From: Bacteroidota bacterium
GTDB lineage: Bacteria; Bacteroidota; Bacteroidia; Sphingobacteriales; Sphingobacteriaceae
Assembly: GCA_013288235.1 (NCBI GenBank)
Contig: JABDCF010000004.1
Coordinates: forward strand, 1 to 64,000
Length of the DNA stretch: 64,000 nucleotides
Direction: 5' to 3'
Shown: piece by piece, positions 17,401 to 25,900 of the stretch
Numbering within the stretch: the stretch's first letter is position 1
Layout: each line of letters begins with the position of its first letter
The notes under the pieces: generated by a model
Database searches by the model: none
Told to the model about the DNA's origin: nothing
Seen by the model: the letters and a program-made list of their open reading frames with translations, nothing else
Position numbers and translations under genes: made by a program

Positions 17401-17483
17401 AACAAGTAAAAAACGACGAGTGGAAATGGAAGATCAAAGGCCTTTTTTAGTGATAGGGAATATTTAATAAGGCACAACTTCAT
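14406..17483 (-). CDS. Sensor histidine kinase with periplasmic two-bladed propeller and Y_Y_Y domain
   Basis: The 1025-residue protein has an N-terminal signal/anchor (about 16-36), then many reg_prop propeller repeats (for example DKDGFIWFGT, DRDGNIWIG, DKENRMWIGTH). A Y_Y_Y immunoglobulin-like domain follows at about 700-785 (YVALNY, RYAYKMVGLDKKW). One transmembrane helix lies at about 793-812, then a HisKA_3 domain with the phosphoacceptor His near 833 (RDLHDDIGSTLSG), and an HATPase_c domain with N-box near 946 and NDNGKGF near 973. This is the sensor half of a hybrid two-component layout, but it stops after the kinase. Receiver and HTH are on the separate NarL-type gene downstream. Propeller sensors of this type commonly detect oligosaccharides. 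Confidence 0.93.
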   Translation of the reverse strand: MKLCLIKYSLSLKKAFDLPFPLVVFYLLCITSSIYGQNIENLHIEKVQDEEFSNNYINDIQQDKDGFIWFGTGEGLFRYDGYSYKAFRNLPGDSTSLVNNTIWFLYPENKNLWIGSIAGLSCIDISSQRIRNFQAKKFRDVFAILPKNDSVFWAGTADGLYEFNKKTSQWHKIPAFGRNVGISSLADDHKGHLYLTGANGFYCFTKSNGSYKFYHPDIPIFPRIDKNSKIPFTKSLIDKAGNVWFGTWGAGLVMFDPKTEKIKSWSHQTDNVNLVPYKIIKSLLPDRDGNIWIGNKEGGLTIFIPSKNKFINYPVEWKSENKISGSVVALFRDRSDIIWIGSENGIFKCDPHQINLSKTDLLLKTDTGLVPAHISPICMLKEKDGLWWMGMYEGIFTYDQHKGILTDYSKVLGLPENFAVFNITKDRNETTWFTSRNMLVKVVRNAGANVALMKSEIFKTDDIKSIITALYIDKENRMWIGTHSDGIFRFDPISKKFISYHYIQRNSLDKINEINTFCELSNDSMLASGYFTGLILMHTNIGRYEKVRWNNTNDAIFNNLTINTIYKNGKDVWIGTENYGLWKTDWGLKNPLITTIKDDLPSMNVLSIVPGKQNNLWLLTNAGVINFNLQEKKFTVFDKKDGIQNLDGLYSIIADDDGSVSFGTKGSIYNFNPASIQKNTQFPDVLITDLKIFDKNYDIHKGETIKLDYNQNYFSFEYVALNYTQPKLNRYAYKMVGLDKKWNDAGTRRYVSYANLDEGTYIFNVKACNNEGVWNNVPAKLILIISPPFWHRWWFYLSVVAIIVSMIYIIYAYKMNQLQMTLQLRDKIARDLHDDIGSTLSGINIFSKIALQKINSDQNSSRELLEKISSRSEKTLDALSDIVWSINTRNDSVDNFLRKAREYLAEILEVQGIPFNLIVEGDMENLKIGMGTRKELYLIFKEAICNASKYAQCTFIEIRLTRQKDICTLTINDNGKGFSLKSVSPGNGIYNMKHRASKIDAVFNIKSEKNKGTSVSLSFHIPRFR

Positions 17484-17799
17484 TTAAGCATTGGTTAGCA
17501 TACCGGCACTAATATACCAATAATTGAACAATTACTAATTCGCAAATACCCCGTACCGATTGGGAATATTATCTATATCTTCGGCATTTTAAATTTGTAT
17601 AGTCAACGGTTGTTGTAGTTTTAAACTTTATGAAAGCCAAAAACGGCCGGTAGGGCTTTTGTTACAGATAAAAATTAACATTTTTTAAGAATTAATATTG
17701 ATACTAATACAATCCTTTATACGTTTGCATAACCGGTGCAACTAAGTCCGGGCAATAATATTAACGCTAAATAAAACAACAACCCCCTGTTCCCATAAC
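17484..17799. other. 316-bp divergent intergenic region
   Basis: The gap lies between the sensor kinase and the outer-membrane barrel gene. I see one good plus-strand promoter at 17698-17727 and a further TAAATTTG box near 17590 without a well-spaced partner. There is no coding sequence, repeat or hairpin of note. Confidence 0.5.
17698..17727 (+). promoter_or_regulatory. Bacteroidota-type promoter for the outer-membrane barrel gene
   Basis: TTG at 17698-17700 and TACGTTTG at 17720-17727 are separated by 19 bp, fitting the Bacteroidota consensus. The gene start at 17800 leaves a 5' leader of roughly 65 nt. Confidence 0.6.
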
Positions 17800-18537
17800 A
17801 TGAAAAAAAACTTTACTATTCTATCAGCTCTTTTAATTACACTATTCTCTTTAAATGTAAAAGCACAGGACGATGCACCACAGGCTAAAAGCTATATGGC
17901 TATAATAGGCGGCTATTCAATACCACAGGGTAGCTTTGCCCAGGGAAATTATAGCAACAACAGTGCTGGGTTTGCGAAAAAGAGTGGGACATTGGGTTTT
18001 GATTTCGGGATTTACCTTTATAAAAACCTGGGCCTTGGCATAACCTTCACTTACCAGGACAATGGCGAATACAACTCAACCGACGTGCAGAACCTTGCTA
18101 ACGGATATAATGCTTCTTTTGTTAAGGACGAAACCAACGTTACCGCAGTTGGCCGCTACCAAAGCGTCAACTTTTTGATTGGGCCGCAGTATACATTCTT
18201 ATATAAAAAGTTTGCACTTGATTTAAGGGCGTCGGCGGGTTTAATAAAAAGTATTTCAACGCCTACACTCGGCGTAGTTTTCGATAATTCAAACAATTCG
18301 GCAACTTATCTCAACCAGCTTAACTCCGGCGCCAATGCATGGGGATACAGTGGCAGCGCGGGTGTTCGTTACGCGTTGACAGATAGCTGGGATATTGGTT
18401 TTAAATGCAGCTATATAAATTCTTCTGGGATAAAAATTGAAAATTCGGGCCCTACTTATACCGGTGTTGGCCGCTATCAAACCAAACTGCCCATTACCGA
18501 ACTTCAAACCACACTTGGGATCACGCTTAAATTTTAA
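17800..18537 (+). CDS. Outer-membrane beta-barrel protein
   Basis: The 245-residue protein has a signal peptide (MKKNFTILSALLITLFSLNVKAQ). Alternating hydrophobic and polar strands follow, with aromatic girdles, glycine-rich turns (GGYSIPQGSFAQGNYS) and a final strand ending in phenylalanine (ITLKF), typical of an eight-stranded OmpX/OmpW-like barrel. It probably sits in the outer membrane as a small porin or structural protein. It is divergent from the sensor kinase and preceded by a good promoter; regulation by that kinase is possible but unproven. Confidence 0.8.
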   Translation: MKKNFTILSALLITLFSLNVKAQDDAPQAKSYMAIIGGYSIPQGSFAQGNYSNNSAGFAKKSGTLGFDFGIYLYKNLGLGITFTYQDNGEYNSTDVQNLANGYNASFVKDETNVTAVGRYQSVNFLIGPQYTFLYKKFALDLRASAGLIKSISTPTLGVVFDNSNNSATYLNQLNSGANAWGYSGSAGVRYALTDSWDIGFKCSYINSSGIKIENSGPTYTGVGRYQTKLPITELQTTLGITLKF

Positions 18538-18750
18538 TTTATCGATTGACTGGCAGTTTGCTGGGGCATAAAATTTTATGTGCTTTGTTATGTTGCATGC
18601 GATAAATCGCGGAGGAAAAAAAGTTTTGTGCAAACCCTGCGATTTGATATTATATTGGCTATCAACAATATAATATCAAAAACCGTAAAAGTGTAAACCC
18701 TATTTACTTGTTTAATTTGTTTGGAATTTGACTTAATCAACCCAATTAAC

Positions 18751-19356
18751 CTACTTCTCGCAAGCGGGGTCGTCTGTGACTATCTTTTTTTCGATTCTTC
18801 TATCAGGGATAAACCACACACAGGCAACCAAAATATAAAGCCCGAAACTTACAGTTGAATTTAGCCATGAAATGCCGATAGCAATGGCATAAATACATAT
18901 AGATATATTACCCTTCCAGTCCTTCCCTATAGCTTTGGCTAGCAATGAATTTTTGCCATGATGTCTTATCAGCGCCAGCATTAAAAGCCCGTAGGCTATT
19001 GCATTCATTAGCAGCACAACACCATAACAAGTAACTGGCCAGCGGGCAAAATCATTTTCGCCCATCCAGGCAGTAACAAATGGTACCAGCGAAAGCCAGA
19101 AGAGCAAATGCATATTTGCCCAAAGAATGGTACCATTTACCGATTCAGCTGCCTGCATGGTATGATGGTGATTATTCCAGTAAATGCCAATGTATATAAA
19201 ACTAAGGATGTAGCTGATAAAAACCGGGCAAAGCGGCAACAACGACCTGATGTCGGCACCATGCGGACCGCCTGGTATTTTCAACTCCAAAACCATTATA
19301 GTAATGATAATGGCGATAACACCATCGCTGAATGCTTGTAAACGTCCTTTGTCCAT
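18751..19356 (-). CDS. TMEM175-like (DUF1211) membrane protein, putative potassium channel
   Basis: The 201-residue protein starts with the family signature RLQAFSDGVIAIIITIMVLE, whose FSDG motif lines the pore in TMEM175 channels. About six helices follow, with HHHTMQAAESVNG and WLSLVPFVTAW in the usual places. Bacterial members form tetrameric, weakly selective K+ channels in the inner membrane. Length is normal. It follows the quinoprotein gene at 154 bp on the same strand, with a word-repeat hairpin between them, so co-transcription is doubtful. Confidence 0.88.
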   Translation of the reverse strand: MDKGRLQAFSDGVIAIIITIMVLELKIPGGPHGADIRSLLPLCPVFISYILSFIYIGIYWNNHHHTMQAAESVNGTILWANMHLLFWLSLVPFVTAWMGENDFARWPVTCYGVVLLMNAIAYGLLMLALIRHHGKNSLLAKAIGKDWKGNISICIYAIAIGISWLNSTVSFGLYILVACVWFIPDRRIEKKIVTDDPACEK

Positions 19357-19357
19357 A

Positions 19358-19505
19358 ATTTTAGGTTAAAGGTAAAAGGCGAAAGGTAAAAGGTTTTTTG
19401 TAAATTTTCATTTAACGGATTAAAATTTTCAGCTCGCCTGTCTATTGTGTTTTCGAAGGGGGCCCCAGGCAAACCCTTTACCTTTAACCTTTCGCCTTTT
19501 ACCTC
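19358..19505. repeat. Intergenic hairpin with AAAGGTAAAAGGCG word repeat
   Basis: The left arm reads AGGTTAAAGGTAAAAGGCG followed by AAAGGTAAAAGG. The right arm is its approximate inverse, with CCCTTTACCTTTAACC then TTTCGCCTTTTACC. The loop contains a GGGGGCCCC palindrome near 19459-19467. The right arm reaches to within a few bases of the quinoprotein stop codon. Confidence 0.65.
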
Positions 19506-19510
19506 CTTTC

Positions 19511-21682
19511 CTATGGTAACGCAAAACAAACATAACTATCGCCCGATTTACTACCTATTTTACCACCGCCACAGGCTATTACCACGTATTGTTTACCGTC
19601 AATTGAATAAGTGGCGGGTGTAGCATATCCCGCGGCTGGTAATTTTGCTGCCCAAACTTGTTTACCCGTTTTTTTATCAAAAGCCCTTATCATTTCGTCC
19701 TTTGTAGCGGCAACAAATACCAAACCGCCTTTGGTTACCAATGGGCCGCCATATAATTCGGTACCGGTAATGGGTATGCCTTTTTTTGTTAATTCGGGAT
19801 ACTCGCCTAATGGCACTTTCCACAAAAGCTTGCCTGACGTAAGGTCTACAGCGTCAAGTGTTCCCCAGGGTGGTTTAATACCCGGGTAGCCGTCAGTGTC
19901 GAGAAAACGCTTATAACCATTCATGGTATAAGGGATATCGTTTAGCTTATTTTTTGATACTGGTTCTTTTGAAATTATTTTAGCATCTGAAGCTTTTTCC
20001 GGCAGTTTTAATAAGAATGCAAGGAGGGCCCTTTTATCATCCATTGTAATTTGTTTAAACGAGGGCATCATATTGCGGCCGTTTGCCACGATCTGGCTTA
20101 CCTGTTGCTCATTATATTTTTTACCGATATTGACCAATGAAGGGTAAGCTGTGCCATTTCCCTTTAATTCGGGGCCATGGCACGAGATACAGTACTTATT
20201 ATAAATAGTATGCCCCATGCCTGCTAATGTATGATCATCTGTATTTTTTGGCACATCAATCATCACCTGCGCCCAGGGCATATCGGTATTGCTGATGTAC
20301 ATAATTTTTGTTTCGGGATCAACCGCCGCGCCGCCCCACTCGCCGCCACCATCAAAGCCGGGAAATATCCAATCGCCATCCTTGCTTGGCGGGGTAAACA
20401 TGGTATTGTATTTTACTTTATTGTATTTTGTCAGCATAGCCTTATGTACCTCTGGTGAAATATTCGTTACATCTTCGGGCCCGAAATGCTGGCGGGCAAA
20501 AGGTTGCGGCAATGATGGTATAGGCTGTGTTGGCCAGGGTTGTTCGCCCGGCAAGGCATTTGTTGGTACAGGTTTTTCTTCAATCGGGAATATTGGCTGC
20601 CCGTTGGTACGGTCGAACATAAAAATAAACCCGTGTTTGGTGATCTGCGCTACAGCATCTATTGTTTTTCCGTTATGTTTTATGGTGACCAGGTTTGGGT
20701 TTGCAGGCAGGTCGCGGTCCCACATATCATGATGTATAACCTGGTAGTGCCAAATGTATTTGCCGGTTGCAGCATCCAGCGCGATCAAACAGTTAGCAAA
20801 CAGGTTGGGGCCTTTACGATGTGCCCCATAAAAATCACCGCCAACCGAACCAGTCGGAACATAAACAATACCGCGTTTTTCATCTAAAGCCATACCGCCC
20901 CAATTATTGGCCGAGCCTAACTTTTTCCACGCGGTGCTATCCGGCCAGGTATTAAACCCAAATTCTCCGGGATGTGGAATGGTGTGAAATATCCATCTCA
21001 ACTTGCCGGTCAATACATCGTAAGCCCGGATATGCCCCGGTGCCGCATCTTCTGATTCATCAACCCTTGCGCCTATTATAAGTAAGTCCTTGTAAATAAT
21101 GCCGGGTGTAGTACCCGAAACATACGATTTTACTTTGCGGCCCAGGTCTTCAGTAAGGTCTAAATAACCTCCTTTACCAAAATTCATTATGGGTTGGCCA
21201 TTACCCGCATCAATAGCATAGGTTTTCTGCCCAACACTATAAAAAATGCGTTTATTATCCCCGTTTTTGCCTTCCCAATAAACCACACCGCGGCATACCT
21301 TGTAATAAGCCATTGGATCATTCTTTTTTGAAGTATCCTGGCTTGCGGGATCGAAAAGCCATTTTTGTTCGCCGGTAGCGGCATTTAGTGCAAATAATTT
21401 TAGTTTGGGACTGGTACCGTAAAGTATACCGTCAACCATTATGGGGTTGCATTGGTTCTGGCTGCGGTTTGCGCTGTCTTTATCATTGGAGGTATATGTC
21501 CAGGCTACCTTAAGCCGGTTAACATTTTGTAATGTAATTTCATCGTTAGATGAATACCTGTTACCATCTTTTGAACCGGCATAGGTACGCCAACCAGCAT
21601 AACCGTTACCCGATGAATGTCTTTTACAGGATATAATAACAGATGCAATAACGCACAGGAGTAACAGTTGCAGGTTTTTCAT
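19511..21682 (-). CDS. PQQ-dependent dehydrogenase with cytochrome c domain, lipoprotein (glucose dehydrogenase-like)
   Basis: The 723-residue protein begins with a lipoprotein signal whose lipobox ends IISC (Cys 19). An eight-bladed quinoprotein propeller follows, with repeated W-motifs such as GEQKWLFDP, GKLRWIFHT and GKYIWHYQ. A cytochrome c segment is inserted late: CISCH at about residues 498-502, with a distal Met in MMPSF. The propeller resumes and closes with TELYGGPLVTKGG. It would oxidise a sugar or alcohol in the periplasm and pass electrons through its own haem to a respiratory acceptor. It resembles membrane-type glucose dehydrogenase but has lipid anchoring instead of the N-terminal helices. 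No PQQ biosynthesis genes are in the window. Confidence 0.88.
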   Translation of the reverse strand: MKNLQLLLLCVIASVIISCKRHSSGNGYAGWRTYAGSKDGNRYSSNDEITLQNVNRLKVAWTYTSNDKDSANRSQNQCNPIMVDGILYGTSPKLKLFALNAATGEQKWLFDPASQDTSKKNDPMAYYKVCRGVVYWEGKNGDNKRIFYSVGQKTYAIDAGNGQPIMNFGKGGYLDLTEDLGRKVKSYVSGTTPGIIYKDLLIIGARVDESEDAAPGHIRAYDVLTGKLRWIFHTIPHPGEFGFNTWPDSTAWKKLGSANNWGGMALDEKRGIVYVPTGSVGGDFYGAHRKGPNLFANCLIALDAATGKYIWHYQVIHHDMWDRDLPANPNLVTIKHNGKTIDAVAQITKHGFIFMFDRTNGQPIFPIEEKPVPTNALPGEQPWPTQPIPSLPQPFARQHFGPEDVTNISPEVHKAMLTKYNKVKYNTMFTPPSKDGDWIFPGFDGGGEWGGAAVDPETKIMYISNTDMPWAQVMIDVPKNTDDHTLAGMGHTIYNKYCISCHGPELKGNGTAYPSLVNIGKKYNEQQVSQIVANGRNMMPSFKQITMDDKRALLAFLLKLPEKASDAKIISKEPVSKNKLNDIPYTMNGYKRFLDTDGYPGIKPPWGTLDAVDLTSGKLLWKVPLGEYPELTKKGIPITGTELYGGPLVTKGGLVFVAATKDEMIRAFDKKTGKQVWAAKLPAAGYATPATYSIDGKQYVVIACGGGKIGSKSGDSYVCFALP

Positions 21683-21816
21683 GAAATGGATTAAATTAAC
21701 CAGGTTTTAAGGGATTAAAGCTAATCACATTCTGTTAAAAACAAAAAACTTTCATGAAGAGGCAAGGAACAATGGCCAAATGTTACCAATTGTGTGTGTT
21801 TTGCATATAAAAACCA

Positions 21817-22461
21817 TCAAAAAGTTGTTACCACCAAATTTTTATATGCTCCAATAGTGCTGTTGCCCAACCAAAAGCCAACAGAGCCGCTTTTCACGCT
21901 ACTGTCCAACAGACTATAAATAAAATCGGGTGTTGTATGGTGATTAACAAATACAGTGAGTTTGCCGCCTTTTACAATTACTTTAATGTGGAACCAACCG
22001 TGCAGCGGTAAAGTGGTTTTTCCCTGGTACTTATCAGCCTCGTAATCCCACCAGTTAAAATCATATTTTTTTTCGGGCATGTATTGGATTGCATTTATCG
22101 TTCCTGAGCTTTCGGGCCTGAAATAAACCGACTCATAATGATGATCATCCTTTATTCTGAAGGCCAAGCCAACAAACCCGTTTTTATCACCTGGCCAGGC
22201 CGCATCCAATTCAATAATTCCATCTTTAAACTCCAGGCCTTTTGGATAGGCAGTACTCGCCGATTTGTAATTATCGATTTTTCGCTTCAGCAACAGCGCA
22301 TTTTGACCTTTATATTGCCCAAAAGCATAATCGAGCGTATCCGTACGCGGGATGGTCCAATCAGTTGGTTTTATAACCGAATAGTTATGAACTGTAGGTT
22401 TTGGCTGTGCATAAGCATTGTTAAAAATCAATGACATAAGCAGGATGCATAAAATTTTCAT
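21817..22461 (-). CDS. Secreted LamG/concanavalin-like protein (paralogue B)
   Basis: The 214-residue protein has a signal peptide (MKILCILLMSLIFNNAYA). A single jelly-roll domain follows, with GLEFKDGIIELDAAW, GFVGLAFRIKDDHHYESVYFRPE, WFHIKVIVKGGKLTVFVNH and a closing GSVGFWLGNSTIGAYKNLVV. This is the glycan-binding or DUF1080-like fold. It overlaps the upstream gene by four bases (ATGA), implying translational coupling, and shares the same blocks with it, so the two are tandem paralogues. Catalytic residues cannot be identified, so a binding role is as likely as an enzymatic one. Confidence 0.8.
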   Translation of the reverse strand: MKILCILLMSLIFNNAYAQPKPTVHNYSVIKPTDWTIPRTDTLDYAFGQYKGQNALLLKRKIDNYKSASTAYPKGLEFKDGIIELDAAWPGDKNGFVGLAFRIKDDHHYESVYFRPESSGTINAIQYMPEKKYDFNWWDYEADKYQGKTTLPLHGWFHIKVIVKGGKLTVFVNHHTTPDFIYSLLDSSVKSGSVGFWLGNSTIGAYKNLVVTTF

Positions 22462-23114
22462 TGTTTTTTTGTTATTTCAAGGTTTGCAAAATCGCCGTTA
22501 AGGCCCAGGGCATCTGTCCACAAGCCTACAAAGCCATTGTTACGGTTACTCAACTTTTTTACTTTTAATGAGGCAACCGGCGAATGGTTTACATATACCG
22601 TAATTTCATTTTCCGCCACCACAATACGTATGTGAAACCAATCAGTTGGCCTAAGTGATGGAGTAACTGTATTTTCATAAACTAAGGGATGCTCCTTTCG
22701 CAACCTGTACCAGGGATATTCGGGCTCACTTATATATTCAACCATATGTTTTTTGCGAAGGGAATCCGTTGATTGAAAATTGAATGGGCGAAAATAAATG
22801 GCTTCATAAGTAATGGTATCAATCGCATGAAATGCTATTCCTACAAAACTTTGCTGTAAAACATCTTTCCCCCGTATATCAACGTCGATACTTCCTGTTG
22901 AAAACGTAACGTTTTTCAGCAACACTATGCCTTTAGCTGTCACACCCCGCCCGTTAACGGCGTCAATAACATTTACGTGTTGCGCGGGGCAGTAAATAAG
23001 TTTGCCTTCTTTAAACAGTTCGCCTAAATTATATTTCCTAACTTTTTGCGCGTGGCTCAAGGATGTCATCAACAAAAAGGAAAAGAACATCGGCCGAAAT
23101 AAAAGATTGTTCAT
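22458..23114 (-). CDS. Secreted LamG/concanavalin-like protein (paralogue A)
   Basis: The 218-residue protein has a signal peptide followed by one jelly-roll domain. It is recognisably similar to its neighbour: SFVGIAFHAIDTITYEAIYFRPFNF, DWFHIRIVVAENEITVYVNH and GFVGLWTDALGLNGDFANLEI line up with the corresponding blocks there. It is first in a two-gene unit whose second gene starts inside its stop codon. The divergent gene at 23258 encodes a membrane protein whose outer part has a similar sandwich, hinting at a functional trio. Function is unknown. Confidence 0.8.
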   Translation of the reverse strand: MNNLLFRPMFFSFLLMTSLSHAQKVRKYNLGELFKEGKLIYCPAQHVNVIDAVNGRGVTAKGIVLLKNVTFSTGSIDVDIRGKDVLQQSFVGIAFHAIDTITYEAIYFRPFNFQSTDSLRKKHMVEYISEPEYPWYRLRKEHPLVYENTVTPSLRPTDWFHIRIVVAENEITVYVNHSPVASLKVKKLSNRNNGFVGLWTDALGLNGDFANLEITKKQ

Positions 23115-23257
23115 TGTGTTTTGAGATGTTTAATTTTAACCAAAACTCATAAATATGCTGCAAACACACGGTTCAAACCTGTTTCAATTATGTTCAATTT
23201 TTATAACGGCAGATTTCGCTCTAAATAAGTAAAAGAAGGTAGCTACTTTTAACCCGG

Positions 23258-24562
23258 ATGGAAAAAGAAAAACAATTGCTCATTAAGTGCCGTAGCCTGA
23301 TCGAGGACGATCTCAATTGGGGGGACAGCAGCACGTGGAGTAATGATGATTTTGAACAGCTAAGCGAAAAAATTTTTGAAAAGACAAGGGTACAGCTAAG
23401 CATTTCGACCCTTAAGCGGATATGGGGCAAAGTGCGCTATGAAAATTTCCCTACAACAGCGACGCTAAATGCGTTAACGGGTTTTCTCGGCTATGATAGC
23501 TGGAGGGCTTTTAAACAAAAAAACAGTATTAATGAACCTGCCAATGCTGTCGAAAATACCACCAATTTAATAACTGAGGCCGGGCGCCAAATACACCCAG
23601 GTAAGGCAAAGCCAAAATTTGGAAAAATTAATGCTGCTTTTATTTTTATTGGATTACCGCTGATAGCGGCGGTAATATTTTACATGTCGTTCAAAAAAAG
23701 GTCAGCTAACATTGACCTTTCAAAAGTAAAGTTTGAAGCGGTAAAGATTTCGGATTCGCTGCCAAATTCGGTCGTTTTTAATTACGATGCGTCGGTTTTT
23801 AAATCGGACAGTGTTTACATACAACAATCATGGGACCCAACGCGCAAGGAGCGGATTGACGGAAACGGCAGACAATATACTTCCATCTATTACAATCCAG
23901 GCTATTTTATGGCAAAGCTGATTGTAGACAATGAAATAAAAAAAGAATGCGTGGTATCCATAAAAACAAATGGCTGGAAGGGCATCATTGAACAAAAGCC
24001 GGTACCGATTTATCTTTCCGCACACGAAATAAGAGGCAAAGGGTTTATGGGCATATCTGACAGTTTGTTCCACGCAAAAATTGGCTTACCTGTATTTAAT
24101 GATACCTGGGTAAAATTCGCCAACGTGCAGGAATTTGAAGGCATAGATGCAGGAAATTTTGCACTCGAAACCACTTTTAGAAACGCATCGGCAGTAGAGG
24201 CATCAGTTTGCCGCAAGGTAAATGTGGTACTTTTAGGGGCAGGTATGGCTATTGTTATCCCATTTTCGGATAAAGGCTGTATTTCTGATCTTAACCTGCT
24301 AAACGCTGGCAATTATATAAGCGGTAAAGATCATGATATGAGCGCTTTTGGTTGCGATTTCAGCCAATTTCAAAATTTAAAGTGCAGCGTTGAAAATCAC
24401 CATTTAAAAATTTATCTCAACAATAAACTTATTGTGGATACCCCGCAAAAACAAACATTAGGCAAAATTGAAGGCATAAGGTTTGAATTTGAAGGTGCAG
24501 GCCAGGTAAAGTACGTTAAATTATCAACACCGACGGCAGGTATTTATGAGGATAGGTTTTGA
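23258..24562 (+). CDS. Transmembrane protein with N-terminal HTH-like domain and C-terminal LamG-like domain
   Basis: In this 434-residue protein, residues 1-90 form a cytoplasmic alpha-helical region with a helix-turn-helix-like stretch (VQLSISTLKRIWGKV, then PTTATLNALTGFLGYDSWRAF), a module recurrent in Bacteroidota hypothetical proteins. One transmembrane helix lies at about 125-145 (AAFIFIGLPLIAAVIFYMSF). A beta-sandwich of PKD-like character follows (about 160-245). The C-terminal domain, about 255-430, resembles LamG (LKCSVENHHLKIYLNNKLIV). The layout suggests a one-component membrane regulator with an outer ligand-binding part. It is divergent from two secreted LamG-like proteins. DNA binding is inference. 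Confidence 0.75.
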   Translation: MEKEKQLLIKCRSLIEDDLNWGDSSTWSNDDFEQLSEKIFEKTRVQLSISTLKRIWGKVRYENFPTTATLNALTGFLGYDSWRAFKQKNSINEPANAVENTTNLITEAGRQIHPGKAKPKFGKINAAFIFIGLPLIAAVIFYMSFKKRSANIDLSKVKFEAVKISDSLPNSVVFNYDASVFKSDSVYIQQSWDPTRKERIDGNGRQYTSIYYNPGYFMAKLIVDNEIKKECVVSIKTNGWKGIIEQKPVPIYLSAHEIRGKGFMGISDSLFHAKIGLPVFNDTWVKFANVQEFEGIDAGNFALETTFRNASAVEASVCRKVNVVLLGAGMAIVIPFSDKGCISDLNLLNAGNYISGKDHDMSAFGCDFSQFQNLKCSVENHHLKIYLNNKLIVDTPQKQTLGKIEGIRFEFEGAGQVKYVKLSTPTAGIYEDRF

Positions 24563-24660
24563 TAGATTTACCAGCCTATTTTATACTTAAGTCATTTTGG
24601 CGGGGCCAGTTTTTATACCCCATCTTAAATTGTCTCACCAATCTACAACTCAAGGTCGTA

Positions 24661-25701
24661 TTATTTAATTATTTCCCGGATAGTGTTGTCGCCATAGTCG
24701 GCTATATAAACATTCCCTGCGGCATCTACCGCAAGTCCATACGGGCCAACAAGTAAGTTACCTTTAGTTGTACTACCTGTACCGCTGCCTAATGTAGTTA
24801 CTGCACCGGCGGGGCTAATTTTTTGCACCACATTATTCCCATAATCTGTTACATAAACATTATCCGCAACATCGACCGCTACACCCGTTGTGCCATTAAA
24901 AGTAATTGCTGTGCCCGGGCCATGGGCAATACCCCCACCTGCTATGGTTGTTACCAACCCGGCCGGTGTTATCTTCCTTACCAGGTTATTTCCGTAATCG
25001 GCCACAAACACGTTACCTGTGGCATCTACTGCTACCCCCGTAGGCTGGTTAAATGATGCTTTAATACCCGAGCCATCAGAAGACCCAGGACTGGTACTGC
25101 CTGCAATAGTAGTTACAGCCCCGGCCTGGTTGATTTCGCGTATGGTGTTATTACCATAGTCGGCTACATAAACATTGCCAGAGGCATCTACCGCTATTCC
25201 CTGCGGGAAATTAAATGAAGCCAGATTGCCTGTGCCATCGGCCGAACCAGGCAAGCCGCTCCCTGCTAAAGTGGTTACGAGGCCAGCGGGGCTAATCTCC
25301 CGTATTAAATGATTGCCATCATCCGCCACGTACACGTTACCTGCATTATCAACGGCAACACCAGTTGGCTGATTAAACGAAGCGTAAGTACCGTTACCAT
25401 TGGCCGAGCCAGGTATTAGGTTGCCTGCCAGCGTTGTCACCAATCCACCGGCAGTTATTTTGCGGATCATATTGTTGCGAAAATCAGCCACATATAAGTT
25501 GCCCGAGGCATCAAAAGCTATACCCGTAGGCCCGTAAAATGAAGCATTTGCTCCGGTACCGCTGGACGACCCCTCGCTGATACCGCCTGCTAATGTGGTA
25601 ACAGCTGCAGCTGCGTTAGCGGCGGGCGTATTAAATTCAAGTTCTTTACCGCATGAGGTAATTAATAGCACTATGGAAATAAGCAATAAAGTTTTTTTCA
25701 T
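24661..25701 (-). CDS. NHL-repeat beta-propeller lipoprotein
   Basis: The 346-residue protein has a lipoprotein signal with lipobox ITSC (Cys 17) and then six NHL repeats of about 55 residues. Each has a GVAVDAxGNVYVADYGNNxIRKI-type strand pair and a VTTLAGS turn. The repeats are highly alike, so the gene is internally repetitive at the DNA level (about 24700-25600). NHL propellers usually act as binding scaffolds; some open the sugar ring or act as lyases, but no catalytic signature is visible. It is probably tethered to the outer membrane. Confidence 0.88.
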   Translation of the reverse strand: MKKTLLLISIVLLITSCGKELEFNTPAANAAAAVTTLAGGISEGSSSGTGANASFYGPTGIAFDASGNLYVADFRNNMIRKITAGGLVTTLAGNLIPGSANGNGTYASFNQPTGVAVDNAGNVYVADDGNHLIREISPAGLVTTLAGSGLPGSADGTGNLASFNFPQGIAVDASGNVYVADYGNNTIREINQAGAVTTIAGSTSPGSSDGSGIKASFNQPTGVAVDATGNVFVADYGNNLVRKITPAGLVTTIAGGGIAHGPGTAITFNGTTGVAVDVADNVYVTDYGNNVVQKISPAGAVTTLGSGTGSTTKGNLLVGPYGLAVDAAGNVYIADYGDNTIREIIK

Positions 25702-25900
25702 TTAATTTCAGTTCGCGACCATTAGGCTTTTGATATGCCCAAGCCGGAGCGCTAACAAATTTAACATTTATTACGTTATCTTTTGTCGTAAAAAGTGGCC
25801 CAAAATACTTCAAAGCGAGCATCTTATTTTTAAACCATTTAGCTTTCAACGGGTCTATAAATCATAAATAAACATTTGACAAATTAAATTTAACATCACT

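Noticed and set aside
20540-20887. Antisense frame in the quinoprotein gene
   Set aside because: It lies wholly within a conserved propeller region and has no start context.
23828-24312. Antisense frames in the transmembrane HTH-like gene
   Set aside because: No homology; explained by coding constraint on the plus strand.
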